6,064 nt of DNA, from the NCBI GenBank assembly GCA_023132505.1, contig JAGLYE010000104.1, forward strand, positions 1 through 6,064, given 5' to 3'. The position numbers were made by a program, and so were the translations under genes. Position 1 is the first letter of the stretch; the number at the start of each line of letters is the position of its first letter. A model generated the notes under the pieces. The model did not search any database. It was not told the DNA's origin and saw only the letters and a program-made list of their open reading frames with translations. Shown one piece after another: positions 1-5,282 of this stretch. The DNA is from Bacteroidales bacterium (lineage in GTDB: Bacteria > Bacteroidota > Bacteroidia > Bacteroidales > B18-G4).

Positions 1-1
1 T

Positions 2-1231
2 AGCAGACAGCTGGAGTCAGAAGGCATCAATATACATTATACCGATGATCCGGCCTGTATCCCCTGTGATGCAGGGCTTGTAATATATACACCGGCCATC
101 CCGGAATCAAACATGGAGTTGACCTATTGCAGGGATGTATATTTTAATTTAAAGAAACGCGCCGAAGTGCTTGGCCTGATAGCAAACGACTTTGACACCA
201 TTGCTATCGCCGGGACACATGGAAAAACAAGCATATCCTCCATGATCGCACATATCATGCATAGTAACGGCCATCCGGTTACTGCCATCATTGGGGGGAT
301 CATGAACAACTATGATACAAACATGATCCGCTCTGATAAGAGCAAATATCTAATTGCTGAAGCCGATGAATATGACCGTTCATTCCTGAACCTTCATCCG
401 AAAATTGCAGTCATATCCACCGTAGCGGCAGACCACCTTGATATTTATGGTTCATTAGACAAGATGGTGGAATCCTTTAGCAATTTTGTAGGGCAAACGG
501 ATCCTGAAGGTACTGTGATCATACATGAAAGTGTTAAAGGCAAAATTCTCACACCCGGCAACAGCATCATTTATGGTACAAGTAAAAATGCCCACCTCCG
601 CATACAAAATGTAAGAGTCAACAATCACCATTTCCATTTTGAACTTGTCACAAAAGAGGGTGTAAGCAATATAAGGATGGGAGTGCCCGGCTTGCATAAT
701 ATTGAAAACGCGACTGCTGCCGCTGCCGTATGTCTGGAAGCAGGAGTTAAGATGCATGAGATCAAACAAGGGCTGGAATCATACCAGGGCGTTAAGCGGC
801 GTTTTGAATTTGTCATGGAAGATGATAAAGGAACTGTGTTCATTGATGATTATGCCCACCATCCTGATGAGATCAAAGCATGTATTGACACGGCAAGGAT
901 GCTTTATCCCAACAAAAAGATCACCGGCATCTTCCAGCCACATCTTTACAGCAGGACCCGTGATTTAGCGGATGGCTTTGCTACCGGACTGGAAAAGCTG
1001 GATGAAGTCATACTGCTTGATATTTACCCCGCCAGGGAAGAAGCTATTGAAGGGATAGATTCCAGAATGTTGCTCGGGAAGATCAGGAATAGCAAAAAAA
1101 GTATTTGTAGTAAGGCCACACTTCCGGAAATCATCGCTAAGAAAAAACCTGAGGTATTACTTACCATGGGAGCCGGGGATATAGACCAGTTAATAGAACC
1201 TATAAAAGAAAAACTGACAAAACAAGGATGA
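2..1231 (+). CDS. murC: UDP-N-acetylmuramate--L-alanine ligase (MurC), 5'-truncated by window edge
   Basis: MurC is the cytoplasmic ATP-dependent ligase that adds L-alanine to UDP-MurNAc, the first step of peptide-stem synthesis in peptidoglycan. The reading frame is open from base 2, giving 409 visible residues; numbering below starts there. The Mur-ligase P-loop GTHGKT is at residues 71-76, followed by EADEYDRSFL at 120-129, a DHLDIYG segment, HNIENATAA, the DDYAHHP motif at 282-288, FQPHLYSRT and a C-terminal MGAGDI. The AHHP and MGAGD motifs favour MurC over MurD, MurE or MurF. Family members in this phylum are roughly 450-470 residues (known from the family), so about 45-50 N-terminal residues with the GxGGxG nucleotide-binding turn lie outside the window. 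The ATG at 113 is internal: the codons before it encode MurC-like sequence such as YTPAIPESN. The stop overlaps the ftsQ start by 4 bp. All visible motifs are intact. Confidence 0.97.
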   Translation, partial: SRQLESEGINIHYTDDPACIPCDAGLVIYTPAIPESNMELTYCRDVYFNLKKRAEVLGLIANDFDTIAIAGTHGKTSISSMIAHIMHSNGHPVTAIIGGIMNNYDTNMIRSDKSKYLIAEADEYDRSFLNLHPKIAVISTVAADHLDIYGSLDKMVESFSNFVGQTDPEGTVIIHESVKGKILTPGNSIIYGTSKNAHLRIQNVRVNNHHFHFELVTKEGVSNIRMGVPGLHNIENATAAAAVCLEAGVKMHEIKQGLESYQGVKRRFEFVMEDDKGTVFIDDYAHHPDEIKACIDTARMLYPNKKITGIFQPHLYSRTRDLADGFATGLEKLDEVILLDIYPAREEAIEGIDSRMLLGKIRNSKKSICSKATLPEIIAKKKPEVLLTMGAGDIDQLIEPIKEKLTKQG

Positions 1232-2010
1232 GAAAGATATTACATATGGTATTCTGGGCATTACTCGTGGCAGGCGTAGTGTTTGCTGTAGCTTATGTTG
1301 GTCAGAAGCATAATGAGACCATCTGTGAATATTTTGAGCTGTCGGTTGAGAATCAAAACTATGATGCGCTTACAAATGCAGCAAAGCTCAGGGCCATGAT
1401 CATTGCTACCACAGATACCCTTGCCGGGAAAACCATCGGAGAGATCAAACCTTATGAAATCCATCATCTCCTGAATGCAAACCCATACATCAAACATGCT
1501 GACATACAGACAGATATCAACGGGGAACTTAAAATTAAGGTTGTACTCAGGCAAGCTATTATCAGGATCATAAATAAAGACGGCTATAGTTATTATATTG
1601 GAAAGGAAGGCTGGCTGATGCCTGTCAATCCCGGATTCCCATCCAGAGTGCTTATCGCCAACGGTTCAATTAATGACGGGGTCTCCAACTTACAAGGCCG
1701 AAAAATGCATATCGATTCCTTAGCTGCAAACTCTATCGTCAGAAAACTATATGACCTTGCAAAGTATGTCAACAACTCTGATTTCCTGAATAAGCTGATC
1801 GGGCAGCTGTGGATAACAACATCAGGTGAATTGGAAATCATTCCATTGATCGGGGAATATACCATATTGTTTGGAAGCTTTGATGAGATGGAAGAAAAGT
1901 TTGAAAAGCTGGCAACCTACTACAGGGAGGGCACAAGCAAAGCAGGATGGATCGATTACAGATCCGTCGATCTTAGGTATAAAAATCAAGTAATCTGTTC
2001 AAAAAAATAA
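1228..2010 (+). CDS. ftsQ: Cell division protein FtsQ
   Basis: FtsQ is a bitopic inner-membrane protein that links cytoplasmic ring proteins to the septal wall machinery, in other bacteria through FtsB/FtsL. The 260-residue product has a short basic N-terminus (MRK), one hydrophobic segment at about residues 5-24, and an extracytoplasmic remainder. Residues about 36-115 fit a POTRA-like domain, including the NPYIKHADIQ segment at 85-94 and the LKIKVVLRQAIIRI strand at 101-114. Residues about 118-255 fit the beta domain and end in WIDYRSVDLRYKNQVIC, a pattern typical of Bacteroidota FtsQ. The protein diverges strongly from E. coli FtsQ, so the call rests on topology, this C-terminal pattern and the position between murC and ftsA. 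The ATG at 1228 lies in an ATGA overlap with the murC stop, which suggests translational coupling. AAGG directly abuts the start codon, too close to act as a normal ribosome-binding site. Confidence 0.93.
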   Translation: MRKILHMVFWALLVAGVVFAVAYVGQKHNETICEYFELSVENQNYDALTNAAKLRAMIIATTDTLAGKTIGEIKPYEIHHLLNANPYIKHADIQTDINGELKIKVVLRQAIIRIINKDGYSYYIGKEGWLMPVNPGFPSRVLIANGSINDGVSNLQGRKMHIDSLAANSIVRKLYDLAKYVNNSDFLNKLIGQLWITTSGELEIIPLIGEYTILFGSFDEMEEKFEKLATYYREGTSKAGWIDYRSVDLRYKNQVICSKK

Positions 2011-2014
2011 GACC

Positions 2015-3301
2015 ATGGAAAATTCTGAAATTATTGTAGGACTCGATATAGGGACAACCAAGATCGCAGCCATTGTAGGACAAAAAAATGAGCATGGGAA
2101 GATCGAGATCCTCGGTCATGGACGCACTGAATCCATAGGTGTTAAACGTGGTATGGTTTCCAATATCGAAAACACTGTGAACTCTATAAAGATTGCAGTG
2201 GAGCAGGCTGAGCAAAAATCAGGGGTTGATATCCGTTATGTCAATGTTGGCATTGCCGGACAACATATTAAAAGTCTCCAGCATCACGGAAGCATTATCC
2301 GCAAGAATGTTGATGAAGAGATCAGTCAGCAGGATATCGACACCCTTAACGCCAATATGTTCAATCTCAATATGGCACCAGGTGAAGAGATCATCGATGT
2401 AATACCCCAGGAATATATCATTGATGCTGAGCAAGACATCAAGCAACCTGTTGGCATGCTTGGCAATTCCCTTGAAGCAAATTTTCATATTATTATCGGG
2501 CAGACGGCCGCGGCAAAAAACATTTATAAATGTGTTCGCAAGGCAGAGCTTGAAGTCGTTGACCTCATTCTGGAACCCATTGCCTCAGCAGAAGCTGTGC
2601 TGAATGATGAAGAGAAAGAAGCCGGCGTTGCGCTTGTCGATATTGGCGGGGGCACCACCGACATCGCTATATTCCAGGACGGGATCATCAGGCACACTGC
2701 AGTCATCCCCTTCGGAGGGGATATAATCACCGAGGATATTAAGGAGGGATGTACAATTATCAAAAAGCATGCAGAGGAGCTGAAGATCAAATTCGGATCA
2801 GCACTGGCAAGTGAAAACAAGGATGAAGAAGTTGTTGCAATACCCGGGTTAAGGGGCAGGGCACCAAAGGAGATCACCCTGAGGAACCTCGCCAATATAA
2901 TACAGGCCAGGATGGAGGAAATCATCGACCATATACATTATGAGATCAAAAACTCAGGATACGAGAAAAAACTTATTGGCGGCATCGTATTGACAGGTGG
3001 TGGTGCTTTGCTTAAACACCTGGTACAGCTTACAGAGTTCATCACCGGGATGGATACCCGCATAGGCTATCCCAATGAACACCTGGCAAATGATGTTTCA
3101 GATGAAATGGCAAGTCCGATGTATGCCACCGGGACAGGCCTGGTTATTGAAGGAGTAAAAAGACTGGGCAAGGAAAAAAATAAAGTACAGTTGGCGGGAG
3201 AGAAAAAGAAAGGAAAGCAAAAAGCCGAAAAACAGCCAAGGCAGGCGAGTTTTTTGAAAACAATTCAAGATTGGTTTGAGAAAGACCAGATGGATGATTA
3301 A
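2015..3301 (+). CDS. ftsA: Cell division protein FtsA
   Basis: FtsA is the actin-like ATPase that anchors FtsZ filaments to the cytoplasmic face of the membrane and recruits later division proteins. The 428-residue product shows the actin-superfamily phosphate-1 motif (DIGTTK, residues 11-16), the phosphate-2 motif (DIGGGTTD, 209-216) and the adenosine motif (GGIVLTGGG, 322-330). The FtsA-specific 1C (SHS2) region lies between the first two, with the conserved NVGIAGQHIKS stretch; this separates FtsA from MreB, ParM and DnaK. A lysine-rich linker near the C-terminus leads to SFLKTIQDWFEKD, a likely amphipathic membrane-targeting helix. It starts 4 bp after the ftsQ stop. The sequence before the ATG is A-rich with no Shine-Dalgarno match, as is common in Bacteroidota, so expression probably depends on coupling to ftsQ. 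Length and motifs look complete. Confidence 0.97.
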   Translation: MENSEIIVGLDIGTTKIAAIVGQKNEHGKIEILGHGRTESIGVKRGMVSNIENTVNSIKIAVEQAEQKSGVDIRYVNVGIAGQHIKSLQHHGSIIRKNVDEEISQQDIDTLNANMFNLNMAPGEEIIDVIPQEYIIDAEQDIKQPVGMLGNSLEANFHIIIGQTAAAKNIYKCVRKAELEVVDLILEPIASAEAVLNDEEKEAGVALVDIGGGTTDIAIFQDGIIRHTAVIPFGGDIITEDIKEGCTIIKKHAEELKIKFGSALASENKDEEVVAIPGLRGRAPKEITLRNLANIIQARMEEIIDHIHYEIKNSGYEKKLIGGIVLTGGGALLKHLVQLTEFITGMDTRIGYPNEHLANDVSDEMASPMYATGTGLVIEGVKRLGKEKNKVQLAGEKKKGKQKAEKQPRQASFLKTIQDWFEKDQMDD

Positions 3302-3379
3302 TCAACAATAACATTGTTAATAAAAATAAAGCAAATCCATAAACAACGCAAATTATTAATCTAAATTTAGTTACCCAAA
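3302..3379 (+). other. AT-rich ftsA-ftsZ intergenic spacer
   Basis: This 78-base gap is about 22% G+C by direct count (17 of 78), far below the flanking genes. It holds a perfect 6-bp inverted repeat, AACAAT at 3304-3309 and ATTGTT at 3313-3318, with a 3-base loop and no T-run after it, so it is not a good terminator. Near the ftsZ start, TAAATTTA at 3362-3369 resembles the Bacteroidota -7 element TAnnTTTG with one mismatch, but no TTTG lies at the expected -33 distance. There is no Shine-Dalgarno match before the ftsZ ATG. The gap may allow separate adjustment of ftsZ expression, either as an unstructured AT-rich leader or through a weak promoter; the sequence does not decide which. Confidence 0.6.
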
Positions 3380-5029
3380 ATGGAGGATATGATTAAATTC
3401 GAAATGCCTAAAAACCAATCGTCTATCATCAAGGTGCTCGGTGTTGGCGGCGGGGGCAGTAACGCTGTTAACCATATGCATCGGCAAGGGATTACTGGTG
3501 TTGACTTCATCGTATGCAATACAGATGCACAGGCTCTGGACATGAGCCCTGTCCCGAATAAGATCAGCCTTGGTGAGAAAGGCCTTGGTGCAGGATCTGT
3601 TCCCCTGGTTGCAGAAAAAGCGGCCATTGAAAAATCTGAAGATATCAAAAAGCTGCTGGCCAGCAATACGGAGATGCTATTCATTACTGCCGGCATGGGA
3701 GGCGGAACCGGTACCGGGGCTGCCCCTGTCATAGCCAGGCTTGCCAAAGAAATCGACCTGACAGATGAGGAAGTGAGCAAGATCCTGGTGGTAGCCATCG
3801 TCACATTACCATTTAGCTTTGAAGGCAGAAAACGGAAACAGCAAGCAGAAAAAGGCATTGAAGAACTTCGGAAATATGCCGATGCCGTGCTGATCATAAG
3901 CAATGATAAACTGCGTGAACTTTACGGAAACCTGGGGCTTTCGGAAGCCTTTAAGATCGCCGACAATGTTTTACTCACTGCTGCGAAAGGTATTGCAGAA
4001 CTTATTACTGTTAAAGCCTATGTAAACATTGATTTCAAAGATGTGAACACGGTGATGAAAGACAGTGGAGTAGCAATCATGGGAACTGGTATTGCCGAAG
4101 GCGAGAACCGTGCAGGCCAGGCCATCGAGGCTGCCCTGAACTCACCCTTGCTGAATGATAATGATATCAAAGGCACCAACAACATCCTCCTTTATCTTTC
4201 ATCCGGACAGAAAGAGATCTCAATGGATGAGATCACTGAAATCACTGAGTATATCCTTGATGAAGCCGGTTGCCACGCAGAAGTGATCTGGGGTGCAGGC
4301 AGGGATGATTCACTGGGCAACCAGATCAGCGTTACAATTGTTGCCACCGGTTTCGACAAAGAAGCCAAAGTTGATAAAGAAAAAATTATTAAAGACCTTT
4401 ATGGGAACAGAATGTCGGCTAAAGCTGATATCAAAGAGGTGGTTCCTCCACGGCCTACCCGTCCACTTAGTGAGCCCAGACTCATAGAGGAAGTTGAAGA
4501 ACAGGAAAGTGAGATCAGACTTGTGAACACTCCCAATGATACTGAAGAAATCTCCAAACCCACCATCAGCACTAATACAGATGAAGAAAAACCGAAAATA
4601 ATTCGGTTTACCCTCGACGACTCTTCACCTGAGCCTGCAAAAGAAGATACAATAACAGAGATCAGCGCCCCCATAGATGAGATAGTGGAAACTGAAACGG
4701 AAGATATCATATTTGAGGAAAAGCAACCGATGTTCAAGACAGTGAAAGAGAGAGAAGCTGATCCCATCGCCCGGGAGAACAAAGAAACCCTTGATAAAAA
4801 AGCAAAAGAAAGGATTGAGCGGCTGCGCATGATGAGTATCAAACTTAAAAGCCCGGGCGGACTAACAGACCTGGAGGCCGAACCTGCTTATCGCCGAAAA
4901 AATGTTGAACTTTCAGATGCCAAGCCATCTGAGGAATCAAAAATATCAAAATATACATTATCAGAAGGGGAAGACGACAATGCAGAATTAAAATCAGACA
5001 ATACATTTCTCCACGATAACGTTGACTGA
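3380..5029 (+). CDS. ftsZ: Cell division protein FtsZ, Bacteroidota type with long acidic linker
   Basis: FtsZ is the tubulin-like GTPase that polymerises at midcell into the division ring. The 549-residue product has the N-terminal glycine-rich GVGGGGSNAV at 21-30, the tubulin signature GGGTGTG at 107-113, and the T7 catalytic loop NIDFKD at 216-221; D218 and D221 match the catalytic aspartates of the family. The folded core ends near residue 326 (TIVATGF). An acidic, Glu-rich linker of about 145 residues follows, then a basic segment RIERLRMMSIKLKSP at 478-492, an EPAYRRKNV motif, and the terminal NTFLHDNVD at 541-549, the form of the C-terminal peptide I associate with Bacteroidota. Residues 127-134 (LTDEEVSK) look like an insertion relative to E. 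coli FtsZ. The start at 3380 was preferred to M4 at 3389: MEDMIKFEMPKNQSS lines up with usual family N-termini, and GGAGG is only 2 bases before M4. All GTPase motifs are intact. Confidence 0.98.
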   Translation: MEDMIKFEMPKNQSSIIKVLGVGGGGSNAVNHMHRQGITGVDFIVCNTDAQALDMSPVPNKISLGEKGLGAGSVPLVAEKAAIEKSEDIKKLLASNTEMLFITAGMGGGTGTGAAPVIARLAKEIDLTDEEVSKILVVAIVTLPFSFEGRKRKQQAEKGIEELRKYADAVLIISNDKLRELYGNLGLSEAFKIADNVLLTAAKGIAELITVKAYVNIDFKDVNTVMKDSGVAIMGTGIAEGENRAGQAIEAALNSPLLNDNDIKGTNNILLYLSSGQKEISMDEITEITEYILDEAGCHAEVIWGAGRDDSLGNQISVTIVATGFDKEAKVDKEKIIKDLYGNRMSAKADIKEVVPPRPTRPLSEPRLIEEVEEQESEIRLVNTPNDTEEISKPTISTNTDEEKPKIIRFTLDDSSPEPAKEDTITEISAPIDEIVETETEDIIFEEKQPMFKTVKEREADPIARENKETLDKKAKERIERLRMMSIKLKSPGGLTDLEAEPAYRRKNVELSDAKPSEESKISKYTLSEGEDDNAELKSDNTFLHDNVD

Positions 5030-5054
5030 GAACCTCTATTGAGATCCCGCATTG

Positions 5055-5081
5055 CTTTTGCGAAGCTTCAGCTAAGCAAAG
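5055..5081. repeat. Imperfect hairpin 25 bp after ftsZ
   Basis: CTTT at 5055-5058 pairs with AAAG at 5078-5081. GC at 5060-5061 pairs with GC at 5076-5077, and AGC at 5064-5066 with GCT at 5071-5073, closing a TTCA loop. One T is bulged, and there is a 2x2 internal loop (GA opposite AA). This gives nine Watson-Crick pairs. The following bases (TCCTGGCGG) contain no T-run, so it is not a standard terminator. It could stabilise the 3' end of the ftsZ transcript or be part of a palindromic repeat. Confidence 0.45.
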
Positions 5082-5139
5082 TCCTGGCGGAATTAACCCA
5101 ATTTCATTCCTCAAAGCGAAACCAGATTTTTATTATACC

Positions 5140-5166
5140 CCTCTGTCCCACCAGGGCGGAACGAGG
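5140..5166. repeat. Second imperfect hairpin, followed by C9 run
   Basis: CCTC at 5140-5143 pairs with GAGG at 5163-5166, and TCC at 5146-5148 with GGA at 5158-5160, around a 9-base loop and separated by a 2x2 mismatch. A run of nine C (5167-5175) follows directly. The hairpin is short and G+C-rich with no T-run. It resembles the hairpin at 5055-5081 only in overall shape. Confidence 0.35.
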
Positions 5167-5189
5167 CCCCCCCCCTGCAAGCCACGAGG

Positions 5190-5210
5190 AATTATTTGAT
5201 TAAATAAATT
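5190..5210. repeat. AT-only hairpin upstream of the repeat-protein promoter
   Basis: AATTATTT (5190-5197) pairs with AAATAAATT (5202-5210) around a GATT loop, with one bulged A at 5208, giving eight A-T pairs. It lies just upstream of the candidate promoter at 5226-5259. It could act as an AT-rich upstream element or be chance structure in AT-rich DNA. Confidence 0.3.
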
Positions 5211-5225
5211 GCAACTGAACACAAA

Positions 5226-5259
5226 TTTGATGTTCACATATTGAGAATTTGTATATTCG
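5226..5259 (+). promoter_or_regulatory. Candidate Bacteroidota-type promoter for the FG-GAP protein gene
   Basis: TTTG at 5226-5229 matches the -33 element. TATATTCG at 5252-5259 matches the -7 element TAnnTTTG with one mismatch. The two elements begin 26 bases apart, as expected for -33 and -7. Transcription would start around 5264-5267, leaving a leader of only about 16-20 bases that still contains the GGAG ribosome-binding site. An inverted repeat, ACAAATT at 5221-5227 and AATTTGT at 5246-5252, overlaps both elements and might be a regulator site. The assignment is by pattern only. Confidence 0.5.
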
Positions 5260-5273
5260 TAAAATATATAATT

Positions 5274-5277
5274 GGAG
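5274..5277 (+). promoter_or_regulatory. Ribosome-binding site GGAG
   Basis: GGAG ends 5 bases before the ATG at 5283, a standard Shine-Dalgarno spacing. It supports that ATG over the in-frame ATGs at 5289 and 5298. It contrasts with ftsA and ftsZ, which have no such site. Confidence 0.65.
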
Positions 5278-5282
5278 CTATT

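Larger units (their letters stand above)
5030..5282. other. Non-coding gap after ftsZ
   Basis: These 253 bases carry no convincing gene on either strand. The first two thirds (to about 5190) are of mixed composition with two imperfect hairpins (5055-5081 and 5140-5166), the 7-mer GGCGGAA twice (5086-5092 and 5155-5161), ACGAGG twice (5161-5166 and 5184-5189) and a run of nine C at 5167-5175. The last third is AT-rich and holds an AT-only hairpin, a candidate promoter and the ribosome-binding site of the next gene. No hairpin followed by a T-run was found, so the end of the ftsZ transcript is not marked by a standard intrinsic terminator. The first part could be a decayed dispersed repeat; this is inference from its palindromic character. 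Confidence 0.6.

Noticed and set aside
113..1231. murC starting at the ATG at 113
   Set aside because: The same frame is open back to base 2 and encodes MurC-like sequence (DAGLVIYTPAIPESN), so this ATG is internal and the true start is outside the window.
3304..3318. Inverted repeat AACAAT/ATTGTT after ftsA as a transcription terminator
   Set aside because: It has only six A/T-rich pairs and is followed by A-rich rather than T-rich sequence.
3362..3369. TAAATTTA as a -7 promoter element for ftsZ
   Set aside because: There is no TTTG at the -33 distance, and the transcript would begin within a few bases of the ATG.
3367..3903. 178-codon open frame on the minus strand opposite ftsZ
   Set aside because: It lies wholly over the most conserved part of ftsZ and the translation is low-complexity (Ser/Pro/Ala/Leu-rich) with no family features, as expected of an antisense shadow.
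5055..5081. Hairpin after ftsZ as an intrinsic terminator
   Set aside because: The stem is interrupted and the following bases are TCCTGGCGG, with no T-run.
4845..5114. 89-codon open frame on the minus strand across the ftsZ end and the gap
   Set aside because: Most of it is antisense to the ftsZ tail, no recognisable domain or ribosome-binding site was seen, and the part in the gap coincides with the hairpin segment.
5267..5272. TATAAT as a sigma70-type -10 box for the repeat-protein gene
   Set aside because: It lies 10 bases before the start codon and overlaps the ribosome-binding region; Bacteroidota use a different promoter consensus, matched better at 5226-5259.
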